22,722 nucleotides of DNA from Priapulus caudatus (lineage: Eukaryota; Priapulida; Priapulimorpha; Priapulimorphida; Priapulidae), in the NCBI RefSeq assembly GCF_000485595.1, contig NW_014577358.1:41327-64048 (forward strand). Direction: 5' to 3'. The position numbers were made by a program, and so were the translations under genes. The notes beneath the pieces were generated by a model. It saw nothing but the letters and a program-made list of their open reading frames with translations, was not told where the DNA came from and did no database searches. Below, one piece after another: positions 7,581 through 17,462 of this stretch (its first letter is position 1; each line of letters begins with the position of its first letter).

Positions 7581-9026
7581 ATTCCTGGATTCTCGCAGCC
7601 ATGAGAATCTACCGTGTGTCACCAACCATCATCATTCAGTTCATGGAAGCTACAATAAAGAAATGGAAGAGTGAAATGCTCCTCTTCTCTCAAGGAGGCT
7701 GCCTCGGGACAGAAGATATCTCAATCAAGAGAGGAATCTTCCAGGGCGACTCGCTCTCTCCCCTGCTATTCTGCTTAGCACTAACGCCGCTTACCAACAT
7801 GCTGAATAGACAGGGTCTGGGATTTACAGTCGATAAACACAACACCATCAGCCACCTGCTCTACAAGGATGACCTCAAACTGTTCACCAAGAACGAATAT
7901 GAGCTGGAGCAGGCCTTGGTAAAAGTCAAAGCATTCAGTGATGACATCAAAATGTAGTTCGGCTTGGAAAAGTGTGCAACCGCAATCTTAAAAGGTGGTA
8001 AGCTCGCAAAAAGTCTAAATATCGAGCTTGATGACAAGACGGCCCTACAAAGTCTGAATCACGAAGACACCTACAAATATCTTGGTGTAGACGAAAGTGA
8101 TGGCATTCAGCATGCAAAGATGAAGGAGAACATTACTAAGGAGTACTATCGCCGAGTTCGCCTAGTTCTCAAGTCTGAGCTCTGCTCAAAAACAAGATAA
8201 CAGCGGTCAATAGCCTGGCCCTCCCGGTCCCCGTGTACAGCTTCGGGGGTGATCAACTGGTTGCGATCAGATATCGAAAGGATGGATCGCAAGACAAGAA
8301 AGCTACTAACCATGCACGGGCTCCATCACCCAAAAGCAGATGTAGAGCGACTGTACATCAAGAGGCAAAATTGTGGTCGTTGTCTCATTGAACTGATGTC
8401 TGCGTACAACACTGACATTGTAGGTCTAGGCGACTACATCGAGCTTAAGGAAGACAAATTTATAACGCTTATTAGAATCAAAGCACGCTCTCTTACGTGA
8501 GGCTAAAGAAATCACAGCCAAATACTTGTCTCCTCATCTCACCAGCCAATCCTCAACAAAGCAGAGACTGAAGGCCAATATGGAAGCAGAGAAGACCGAG
8601 GTATTGAAGAACAAGCCTTTGCATGGAAGATTCTACAAGAGCCTCGACAGGCCATTTGTCGACAAGATTGCAAGCGTTGCCTGGCTGAGTAGTTCCGGGC
8701 TCAAGGGGGAGACGGAAAGCCTGATCATTGCAGCCCAAGACCAAGCACTCAACACCAGATACCATCAACGCAACATCCTCAAGCAACAGGTCAACAGCAA
8801 GTGCAGAATGTGCAGCAAAGCAGAGGAGACCATCAGCCACATCATCGCCGGATGCACAGTACTGGCCCCAACCGAGTACACAAACCGCCATAACAAGGTA
8901 GCCAGCTGTCTGCACTGGTCAATCTGCAGTGAACTTGGTAAGTAAGTACCAGACAAGGGGTATGAACATACTCCGAGACCAGTTACCAACATCGGAGATA
9001 CTACCACAATGTGGGATACGGCATAA
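7580..9026 (+). pseudogene. Broken ORF of the retrotransposon (reverse transcriptase to CCHC knuckle)
   Basis: One degraded frame reads through four segments: 7580-7954, then to about 8187 in the same frame after a nonsense codon, 8188-8244 in a shifted frame (TAVNSLALPVPVYSFG-like), 8245-8489 back in the first frame, and 8490-8942 in the third frame. Family similarity is continuous across the breaks, so these are lesions in one former protein rather than separate genes. The QG.SLSP motif and both active-site aspartates of YKDD remain. Lysine at the second position is unusual, since A or M is more common. Confidence 0.85.
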
Positions 9027-9090
9027 AATGTTATATGTGATATCAACTTACGTACCGGTAGTTATTTCATTGCTGTAGGCAAAGCGCCCA
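7580..9090 (+). mobile_element. 5'-truncated, decayed non-LTR retrotransposon (Dong/R4-like, RLE class)
   Basis: The fragment starts inside the reverse transcriptase (HSWILAAMRIYRVSP) and runs through GIFQGDSLSPLLF (QG.SLSP.LF motif, 7742 on), catalytic YKDD (7862-7873), FGLEKCA, a thumb region (AYKYLG-type, RKTRKLLTMHGLHHPKAD) and a CCHC knuckle [18 protein letters not shown] (8802-8855), then [10 protein letters not shown] and YEHTPRPV, as in restriction-like-endonuclease retrotransposons. It ends GCAAAGCGCCCA followed by TAA repeats. The endonuclease core expected after MWD is missing, implying a 3' internal deletion. Breaks: TAG at 7955-7957, a -1 shift in an A run near 8187, a +1 in a G run near 8244, a +1 near 8489, and stops at 8943-8945 and 9024-9026. 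The coding potential is dead. Confidence 0.85.
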
Positions 9091-9099
9091 TAATAATAA
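9091..9099. repeat. (TAA)3 at the 3' junction of the retroelement
   Basis: Three TAA units directly follow GCAAAGCGCCCA, the inferred 3' end of the element. Together with the (TAA)12 upstream this brackets the insertion. Confidence 0.85.
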
Positions 9100-9975
9100 T
9101 GACTATTATAGTTTTTAACTAGACACTGCCCGTTGCCACTGCCGTAGACACTGCCGTGTATGTTTATATTTATTTCTATAAAAAAACACTTATTGAAAGT
9201 GTTAAAACAATATATTAACTCATATAAGATCCGATAGGTGGCGGGGTTTGTTTTTATTAGAGCCCCGCGCTCCATGCAAAAATTTCCCCCTATTTTAATG
9301 TTTTTGAACGTGGAATGTAAAAAAAATAAAACTGTGAAAAAAAAAATCTGTAGAATGTTCCGACCAAGTTTGGAGAGGATCCGTTGAGCGGTGCGGAAAC
9401 GTATAGCCGGACACACACAGAAAATCCCCAATCTATTCGCTCTTAGCGAGATTTGAGTGTGCGTAATTTTAAATGCGCTTGCATGGATGTAAGATGGTAA
9501 TTTAAAACGACGAGTTTCGAACGAGAGGATGTCCATGGATACATTAAAGACGTATTTGTAAGAAAATCGCAAAAAAGAAAGAAAGAAGGAAGGAAGGAAT
9601 TAAAATATGCAGCCCCTCGATAATATGCCCCTCGGACAAAGAGCAAGTGCAACAGGACAAAGATGTAAGATGAAATATCCAGGGGTTAGTCGTCCTTGGT
9701 AGTAGGAAGTTTTAGCGCGACGGTGTTATGCACGTAACTTCACGCTTTGTGCGCGTATGTGATGGTAGGCACGCGTGGTGGTGGCTAGAGCCGCCGACAA
9801 GCGCTTCCAAATTTGCATTTATTTTAATGTGAGACGGAAGAGCAGTGTTGGGCGCCATATATTTACATGCATACATACATGCATAATGTGCGCGAAGGCG
9901 GCTAGCGTTGTACGCGTCTGTCACGGTAGGTCTGGCCGACAATCATGTAACCGCCAGGATTTACCTGGATATACA
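9100..9975. other. Gene-free stretch with interspersed-repeat-like sequence
   Basis: Positions about 9350-9465 (TGTTCCGACCAAGTTTGGAG, then GGATCCGTTGAGCGGTGCGG and TTCGCTCTTAGCGAG) resemble a repeat motif common in invertebrate genomes, but I cannot name the family. A GAAA/GGAA tract lies at 9571-9599. Small hairpins occur near 9190 (AAACACTT/AAGTGTT) and 9241 (GCGGGG/CCCCGC). No supported gene. Confidence 0.4.
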
Positions 9976-10130
9976 GTCGTTGTCGTCGTCTTCGTCGCCG
10001 TCGCCGTCGCTATTTTCGTCGCTACCGCTGCCGTCGTCGCCGTCGCCGCCGCGCCGCCGTCTTCGTCGCCGTCGCCGTCGCCATTTTCGTCGTCGTCGTC
10101 GTCGTCGTCGTCGTCTTCGCGCCGTCGTCG
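9976..10130. repeat. (TCG)n/(CCG)n trinucleotide repeat, CpG-rich
   Basis: Imperfect TCG, CCG and TTCGTCG units, ending in about ten perfect GTC units. Open frames on both strands (Ser/Arg-rich one way, Asp-rich the other) are artefacts of a stop-free repeat. Confidence 0.93.
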
Positions 10131-12372
10131 GTTTGTGTCATAACCCACGTGGCGGACACTTATATATTAAATTTTGATCTTTTTTTCTGCATTTATGAAT
10201 GTTTGGGTGAGAGACACCACGTTTATTATCCAAATCCGGGATTGACCTTGAGACTTAATATGAACAGTGATAAGTATTTGTATACGCTGTGCCAGCTGTG
10301 TGATGGTTTATGTGATAACATCCTTGTTTTCGCATTATTTATTAGACATAGTCTGCGCTTTTCCCACTATAGTTTCATCATAATCATGATAACTGAAAAT
10401 TCGTGTCATTTCATGTTATGTGCACTTGTAATGCTCTACTCTGAACCATTGCTATTATACACGGAAATACTCGGAACAAACGAATGCGATTCCATTATGT
10501 TTTTTTATATTACGTTGTAGTGACGTACGTTGTACTGTATGGTCAACATTACCAGACGCGCTTAACAATTACGCTATTGAAAGTCGAAACCCTGTGGTTC
10601 ACATTCTGCTTGAAGCATCGCGCATTTGAAAATCATAAATACTTACATAATACAACAGAAACTTTTTTCGCTGGTGCACCGCAATGGCTCACAAGAATGA
10701 CGACAATAATCAGCGAATAAGCAGACATAGCAGAGTATATATATATTATGTAGAAAGATAGATAGAACTTAAGGAATTCGCAGGCGTGTTTCTTAAAAAC
10801 ATTTTAATTTCTAGATGCAAAGTGGTACATTTTACTTCATTATGAGACGCTATTATTTTTACTAAACTATAATGCCAAAACTTAAGATTAACACATTTTT
10901 GTCATTCTAAATCCACAGCCGCGCACGACAGTTTACACACGATGTTAAGTAACGTTGGCTGTTATATTAAACTGCAAATTTAAGACGACTATTCTTCCTT
11001 ATACTAGACAAGACTTACTCTTTTCGATACTATGGTTATAAATAGAAAATCCATTGATATCTTTCCATCATCTACAATATGAAAAATTGCCAGATATCCG
11101 AAAGCTGGCAGATGTATCGTCCATAAATGTAGTAATTTTGTTAAGGCTGTTATATTAAGTGACTAAAGGAATAAATTTCCATATAAAAAAAGCCATTTTA
11201 GTAAAGCAATTTAAGACATTAAACTTGTGTCAAAGTGGGACAGCACATATCGGAAATAACACGTCACTAACAAGAAATATTCGAGACACCGGCAACGAAT
11301 ATATAGCCTAATATAACGCTTATATAGCTTACTATATAACAGAGGGTATAGTAGAGAAACAGCACACGCCTGACTTGTTAGTACACATCAATCGATTTAA
11401 AAGATCCTTGTCTTAGATTTTAATCACAAAATTACCCAGTCAAACTGGAATATATCACAGGCTTATTGTTCTAACAGATTCTATTAAATTAGTTGACATA
11501 CGGAGTTGACGTACTAACGTACAGTATCATTTTCTAGAAACTGCTAATTTATGGTGTGGGACGGGGGGGGGCATATTGCGGTGAACGCAAAAATACTACA
11601 CAATTCTACACTTTTTGGTAAAACTGAGACAAGTGATACTAGAAAAGTTGAGCGCATTATACGATCAATGAATTTAATAGTGTTTCGTGAGCCGGCTATA
11701 GTCTGATGATAATCATAATAAGAATAAGAAACAGATTTATGAAACGAATAGCTAATTGGTCAGGCATCAGACGTTTCCTTCCCCTATTACCGTAAAGACA
11801 TTTATAATCACGTACATATACTCACGCGCATAATCTCCGTGTATATACATGTGATCATACACATAACGTACATCGGTACATACAATAATTAACACCAAAA
11901 TGGTTGGATAACTGCAATACATCGTATGCACATGAATATGGCAACCATAATAATCGAATCTCGACAAAATTATCCAGCACTGTACAGCAACCATGATCAA
12001 TACCGCAGAGAAAGAGCGAATAACTTTCGAGGAAAATTAAAATAAAACCCCCAAAAACGAGTATAACGAGAAATAAGTGAAACAAAACGTAATAAATAAA
12101 ACAATTGGATCACCATTAGGCGACGGGCGTGGCGTATCGCGATATATCCCCCCTCCCGCGTGCGGTGGCTGCTATAATTATCATCCCCAAAACTCCCCTA
12201 AGTGTGTACAGTCGTACATAAACTTGGCGCACGCCCTCTAACGCAATAAAACCGGTTTCTTCTCGTGTTGGCCTGCACGCTAAACTCAAATTCAATATTC
12301 AATCATACCGTGCTGCATGAGCCTCCCCGCGATAAATAATAAGACACAACATAATACAGTACATGTACATAA
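10131..12372. other. 2.2-kb AT-rich intergenic stretch, no gene recognised
   Basis: I see no exon with conserved protein similarity, no tRNA and no clear repeat family. Open frames up to 123 codons have no recognisable domains and low-complexity composition. A run of eight G at about 11563-11570 is the only notable oddity. It could contain UTR of an unseen transcript. Confidence 0.5.
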
Positions 12373-13126
12373 CAGGGCGTCAAGTTCCTATTTTTTCCTA
12401 TTTTCTGGGCAATTCCTATTTTCTCCTATTTTCTGGACAAATTCCTATTTTTTCCTATTTTCTGGGCAATTCCTATTTTCTCCTATTTTCTGGACAAATT
12501 CCTATTTTTTCCTATTTTTGAGGGCTTTTTATTTTTTTGAATCCAGAATTGTATGTATCCTTCTCAGAATGCAGGAATTTACATTTCAGTTAACCCAATT
12601 TTCAAAAAATTTCCTGGTGAGGACCCTCAGACCCTCCACCTCTTACTTTAAATTAACGTAATAAACTCTTTACTATCACCGATTTTATTTCATCAGGCCA
12701 TCTAATGAACACATATTCCTATTTAACATAATTATTTGTGCTTTATAGTAAAAATTTATTGCACAATTTCTGAATAATCTTATATCATGTGCATGTCTAG
12801 TCTTTATTTTTAATCATTATCACTACTATTTTGGAGTAGTCTACAGGTATGGGTGCTTATGCATGTATAAATTGCTTATCAATTTTAACATGCATTTCTC
12901 ATTAAAACCTCAAAATATTGTTCGCATGTGATGTAACTCCAAATATGTATATTAATAAAACCATTTGTGGTGGATCGGGATGACTGTAGGGGTGTTGGGA
13001 GGCCATCTAACGCAAAAAGATTCCTATTTAACATGTATTTTCTCACCAAAATTCCTATTTTTCTCCTATTTTTTTTAAATACCTATTTTCCTATTTTTTG
13101 AGCGTCACTTGTCACTTGACGCCCTG
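12373..13126. mobile_element. Non-autonomous DNA transposon with 13-bp TIRs (possibly hAT-like)
   Basis: CAGGGCGTCAAGT at 12373-12385 is exactly complementary to ACTTGACGCCCTG at 13114-13126. The hexamer ACATAA directly abuts both ends (12367-12372 and 13127-13132), a likely target-site duplication. The interior codes for nothing. It carries CCTATTTT-rich arrays next to both termini and two internal direct repeats sharing GGCCATCTAA and ATTCCTATTTAACAT (12696-12729, 13001-13034). CAGGG ends suggest hAT, but hAT usually makes 8-bp duplications, so the superfamily is uncertain. Confidence 0.8.
12385..12520. repeat. 57-bp tandem repeat (2.4 copies) of TTCCTATTTT-type half-units
   Basis: Units begin at 12385, 12442 and 12499 with exact 57-bp spacing. 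Each unit holds two diverged ~28-bp halves ending CTGGGCAA or CTGGACAAA. This is the subterminal array of the transposon. The Tyr/Phe-rich repeated open frame over it is an artefact. Confidence 0.95.
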
Positions 13127-14158
13127 ACATAATATAGAATACATGTACATTTTCATAGACGCAGTAAGCGCCGCAGCTTGGAAGCGTATATGCGGAGCGA
13201 GGGAAGACAGCAGTGCAGGTTATTAGTTAGACGATATCTGCAGAGCCCTTCACGCGCAGACCTTTACTAAACAATCACCGGGTTTATCGAGTGGCCAAGT
13301 GTCCCTATAAAATACGAGTTTTTTTTCCTATACGCAGGCGACTAATTAATTAGCGCGAAGATATATTGCGCGCTTGAAAAAAAAACGATGCCCGTTGAAG
13401 ATCCGATATCGCGAAACTTTAAATTTTTTCCCGAGATGCCGAATCTTTTACGAAAATGAGACGGAGTCCTAATATAAAGTGCCATTTAGCGCGGGACGTT
13501 GATAGAGAGCAACCTGTATGCAGGCCTACATTTAAAAATTACCGCTACTCTATTGGCAGGAAAGTTTACCGAATATCCGAAGGAGAACATTTTTCGTCTC
13601 GGGAAAGTTCGACTCGATAAAGCTGCTATAACGCAGCTTCAGCCTTCACAGTTTGGCGTAAAAAAAAACGTTGATCACATAATAGTCGTCAACCTTCGTG
13701 CGTACGCGCGTGCATTTGTGCGCGCGTAATTTTGTGCGTGTCCGCGATCAACGTGTGTGTTATTGTGAAGACATGCAGCCAAAGTAAAATATTTCCAACA
13801 TCGTAACGATGCAGGTGTTCTTCGATTTGATATATATATAGGGTATAGGTTAGAACCGAAACTTTACAAGACTGAGCAGCGATATGCTATAATACATGCA
13901 TACAATACAATCGGGTACCTATAAGATCCCAAGGGGGGCCCACCTTAATCTGATTGGTGACAACGGGTAAGAACTTAAGTTTTTAGGACGTTTAATTTTC
14001 GAGTAACGAAGTTCGACGTTTGAATGAACCTTCTGGGATCTCGTAGGCACACATTGGCATCACGCTAGCGTGGAATGCGGTCGCCGGTACTCCCTCGATT
14101 GCAATACGAAAGATCAGTATGTAACTATACGAGGACAGCGACAAACGATTATTTTCGG
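13127..14158. other. Intergenic stretch, no gene recognised
   Basis: Mixed-composition sequence with no convincing exon. A 76-codon open frame at 13499-13729 lacks recognisable motifs and ends in a TGCGCGTAC-rich low-complexity patch. Confidence 0.45.
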
Positions 14159-14314
14159 AACGCGGGATTGGACAATACTAATTATCTGAGAACCGGGGAA
14201 ATAATTGTTCGATTCGAGAATAGTCAACCTGGACGCGGGATTAGACAATGTATATGATCTGGGAACCGAGCAACAAATTTTTCGATTCGAGAACAGTCAA
14301 GCGGGGGACGCGGG
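14159..14314. repeat. 73-75-bp tandem repeat, about two copies plus a partial third
   Basis: ACGCGGG starts at 14160, 14233 and 14308. Between them the units share GATT-GACAAT, TCTG-GAACCG, TTCGATTCGAGAA and AGTCAA with about 80 percent identity. Confidence 0.85.
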
Positions 14315-15142
14315 AAAGCAGAAATTGCAATTTTTATTATCCGGGAATTCGATGAAAGGCACGTTCTTTACCTGATAAACTGGGGATGCTCCCACCTTTG
14401 CCGTTCTCCCCCCACCCTTCCGACTGCCCCCAGCTGCCACGCTATGAGATGACAGGACGCTACAGTGTGATGTCGTCATGCAGGATCTGGTCGGCGTTGC
14501 GTGACGTCACGTGTCGCTCGCTGCGGTGATTATCTAAGTGTTCGTATGCGGGCATCCCCATCGCATAAGTCTTCAATTCTACACAGTCGGTCAAGATGCC
14601 GCCACCTGTGCACGGAAAGCATAACAGATGCTAAGAACGTGATTGTTTATCGTTCGAATTTCGAATGGTGCTTTCGTCGGTGCATTCCGGCATCATGTTA
14701 GCCTACAATAGGTCGCCAACAATTTATATCGTAAGAGGATCACCCGAGAGGACGTTAGAGCACGGACGACATATATAATTTGTACAAGCCCGGCTGTGAT
14801 TTATATACCTGGTGGCAAGACTACAATATTGTAATATTTTTTTATTGGCGGCTATCTGTATTTGTACGTGTACGTATATTCGTTTTGGATTTACTATTGG
14901 TATTTTTTTCTTCGGTTAACCAACATAAAAACGGATTTAATTTTAGAGTCGCGCTCGAAATTCGAATGAGACCTCTGGGCTTTCATATACAAGGGGCGCA
15001 CTAAACCCCAGAATGACAGCGTTTGTCACGATCGTGTCCGCGCAGTGAAATTCTGGGTTTTCTCCGGTACACTTTTTGTCCGGGGCGCGATTTCAGATGG
15101 CACGCACACGGCAACATGCGTGAAAGCGAGTAGACTGCGACA

Positions 15143-15146
<4 letters not shown>
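14315..15146. other. Intergenic stretch, no gene recognised
   Basis: The stretch includes a C-rich patch at about 14390-14430 and the composite TGACGTCACGTG at 14502-14513. Open frames at 14501-14701 and 14780-15004 have no recognisable similarity. Confidence 0.45.

Positions 15147-15198
<52 letters not shown>
15147..15198. repeat. (CA)26 microsatellite
   Basis: Uninterrupted CA run 14 bases before the assembly gap. Confidence 0.97.
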
Positions 15199-15202
<4 letters not shown>

Positions 15203-15212
15203 CTCAAAAGCG

Positions 15213-15222
15213 NNNNNNNNNN
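15213..15222. other. Assembly gap (10 N)
   Basis: Ten consecutive N between a CA repeat and a CT-rich repeat. The true distance is unknown, and repeat collapse here is likely. Any open frame crossing it is meaningless. Confidence 0.99.
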
Positions 15223-15225
15223 CGC

Positions 15226-15261
15226 CCTCTCTCTCTGTGTTTCTCTCTCCTTCTCTTTCTT

Positions 15262-15314
<53 letters not shown>

Positions 15315-15430
15315 CACTCTCACTCTTTTTCTTTCTTTCCTTCTTTCTTACTCTCTCTCTCTCTCTTTCTTTCTATCTCTCTCTCACTCTTTTTCCCTCC
15401 TCTCCCCCTCTCTCTCCTTTGCTCGCTCAC
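15226..15430. repeat. Polypyrimidine (CT)n/(CTTT)n tract
   Basis: About 200 bases of almost pure pyrimidine on the plus strand with CT and TTTC units and mirror symmetry, a classic H-DNA/triplex-prone composition. CT-rich sequence continues less purely to about 15510. Confidence 0.95.
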
Positions 15431-15658
15431 TATCTCTCGCGCGCACCGCACTCTCTTCTCTCTCTCTCTTTATCCTCTATCTCTCTACCTCCTCCCTCTC
15501 CTCCCCTCTCATCTGCCATGTTTGCACCCGTGTTGCGTGTCGTGCTCGCATCTCGCTGCCCGCGCCTCGTTCCAGACAAAGCCGCGAAAATAACCGGCTA
15601 TTGATATATTATGCGCATTTCAGCAAACAACTAGCTCCTACCACTCCACCCCCCCCCG

Positions 15659-15676
15659 CACACACATACACACACA

Positions 15677-15721
<45 letters not shown>

Positions 15722-15724
15722 ACA

Positions 15725-15789
<65 letters not shown>

Positions 15790-15830
15790 GTGTGTGTGGG
15801 GTGGGGGGGGGTGTTGTGTGTGTGTGTGTA
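15659..15830. repeat. (CA)n followed directly by (TG)n: inverted dinucleotide repeat with a G-run
   Basis: CA units with a few TA and CC interruptions (15659-15786) switch at CACACA|TGTGTG to TG (15787-15798), then a G-rich spacer with nine consecutive G (15803-15811), then more TG. The CA-to-TG switch makes a perfect short palindrome and a potential longer hairpin. Confidence 0.95.
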
Positions 15831-15915
15831 AGCGCATTTCGAAAGCCTTGGAGATGGAATTAATTGAATCACGAGTGAATCACTTGACGTGTTAGTACGA
15901 TACGGAAAATTACCG

Positions 15916-16450
15916 AGCACGCTTGCACGCACGCACGCACGCCCGCCCGCCTGCACGCACGCTTGCACGCACGCTTGCACGCACGAACGCACGTACGCAC
16001 GCACGTACGCACGCCCGCATGCACGCCCGCATGCACGCACGCATGCACGCCCGCCTGCACGCACGCACGCACGTCCAAGCCTGCACGCACGCACGCCCCG
16101 CACGCTTGCACGAACGCACGCACGCACGCACGCACGCACGTACGCCCGCCTGCACGCACGTACGTACGTACGTACGCACGCACGCACGCACGCACGCACG
16201 CCCGCCTGCACGCACGCACGCACGCACGTACGCACGCACGCACGTCCAAACATACACGCACTAACGCACGCCCGCACACACGCCCGCCTGCACGCACGCA
16301 CGCACGTCCAAGCCTGCACGCACGCAAGCACGCCCGCACACACGCACGCACGCACGTCCAAGCCTGCACGCACGCACGCCCGCCCGCACACACGCCCGCC
16401 CGCCGGACCAAGTCTGCACGCACGTATACGCACGTACGCACGTACGCACA
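15916..16450. repeat. (ACGC)n minisatellite, ~535 bp, with higher-order units
   Basis: ACGC/GCAC tetramers are interrupted by CCGCC, TACG and GTCCAAGCCTGCACGC. The last interruption recurs at 16073, 16244 (variant), 16306 and 16356. The repeat contains almost no stop codons in any frame on either strand, so long Cys-Val-Arg-Ala or His-Ala-Arg-Thr open frames (up to 280 codons) are artefacts. Confidence 0.96.
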
Positions 16451-16541
16451 TACGTATATCAAGAGTACAGAAAGCCCTTTGCTTATGTGTAATTTAACGG
16501 CTCGCCGGCTCGGTGGCTGCGGTAATAGCCAGTACAACATT

Positions 16542-16607
16542 ATGCGATCAGGAGTGAATAATACTAGATCTAAATAGTCTATTATTATTCACTCTTGATG
16601 CGATCAG
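16542..16607. repeat. 46-bp hairpin flanked by perfect 10-bp direct repeats (miniature foldback insertion?)
   Basis: ATGCGATCAG at 16542-16551 recurs at 16598-16607. Between them GAGTGAATAATACTAG (16552-16567) pairs with CTATTATTATTCACTC (16579-16594) at 15 of 16 positions around an 11-base loop. The pattern matches a tiny inverted-repeat insertion with a target-site duplication. Confidence 0.75.
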
Positions 16608-17462
16608 ATTGACGCCCATTGACGGTAATCCTCACTAGTTACTTCTTCGCAAAATAGTTGCTTCTGACCAGAGATGATCATAACTTTGACGCAGCTAACG
16701 ATTTTCGACTGGCCACACTATCTTCTCTTGACGAATAGTTAGTTATATACATACGCAGCATTTGCAGGGAGAGATACAGTGGGTGTCACTGCGTGGAGAT
16801 CCCCATTATACTCGAGTATTTAAAGCATCAGTAGCGCGGAGATAGATTGGCGGGTGCGATGTTAACTACGGATAGGTCATTGTGCCATATGAGCGAGTAA
16901 ACACATAACCTATGCGAAACGGAGCGCGTAAGATGCGAGTTATTCTATCCATATGATGAAGGTCACGCAATATTCACCGCAACGATTGAAACGACGAACC
17001 TTTGACGCTTGGTACTTAACTTAAACTCAACATTCAACACTCAACACTTAACCTTGCACTTGACACTTGACATTGAACACAAAGCACTTGAAATTGGGCA
17101 CACTTAAGACTTTAGAAGATGCAAACTTTAATTTCACATTTTCACTCTCTCCCGATATGTATGTATATATATATATATTGTAAATATAAACCACGGAACA
17201 AGCCAGATACTACGCCAGCAGCGTTATGTTCGCGTCTTCCACCAATAGCAACCAATAACGCTGCAGCAGTAATGTGAAGCAGAAATTCCTCTGAAACCCG
17301 TAAATTTGCATTATCGTTAGGCGCATGCCAGCAGCTCCCAGGCGAAACATTGCCAGCACACATTACTATAACGTCTTACGATGTGCCAGAATCGCCTATA
17401 TCCTCATTGCATCACCTAGCATATCTCCCTCACCGTAATCAATACACTAATTGCAAAGAGAA
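16608..17462. other. Downstream flank / possible 3' UTR of the receptor gene
   Basis: No exon is seen. A degenerate CAACACTTGACATTGAACAC-type repeat lies at about 17025-17100. On the minus strand ATTAAA (17127-17132), about 330 nt past the receptor stop, is a candidate poly(A) signal. The 73-codon minus-strand open frame at 17142-17363 has no recognisable similarity and probably lies in UTR. Confidence 0.4.
17127..17132 (-). promoter_or_regulatory. Candidate poly(A) signal ATTAAA for the receptor gene
   Basis: ATTAAA on the minus strand (TTTAAT on the plus strand), about 330 nt after the receptor stop. It is the nearest common variant; no AATAAA was noticed closer. Confidence 0.25.

Noticed and set aside
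8553-8915. 120-codon minus-strand frame
   Set aside because: Antisense shadow of the retrotransposon ORF.
9775-10177. Ser/Arg-rich (plus) and Asp-rich (minus) open frames
   Set aside because: Translation of the (TCG)n repeat. The protein-like look comes from a trinucleotide repeat with no conserved flanks.
12317-12661. 114-codon frame with a repeated Phe/Tyr-rich peptide
   Set aside because: Caused by the 57-bp subterminal array of the DNA transposon; no known domain.
15045-15593. 182-codon open frame rich in Ser/Leu/Phe
   Set aside because: It crosses the N gap and consists of translated CA and CT microsatellites.
15609-16577. Open frames up to 280 codons on both strands (Cys-Val-Arg-Ala or His-Ala-Arg-Thr repeats)
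   Set aside because: They are produced by ACGC and CA/TG repeats that lack stop codons in all frames. There is no non-repeat sequence, splice context or domain.
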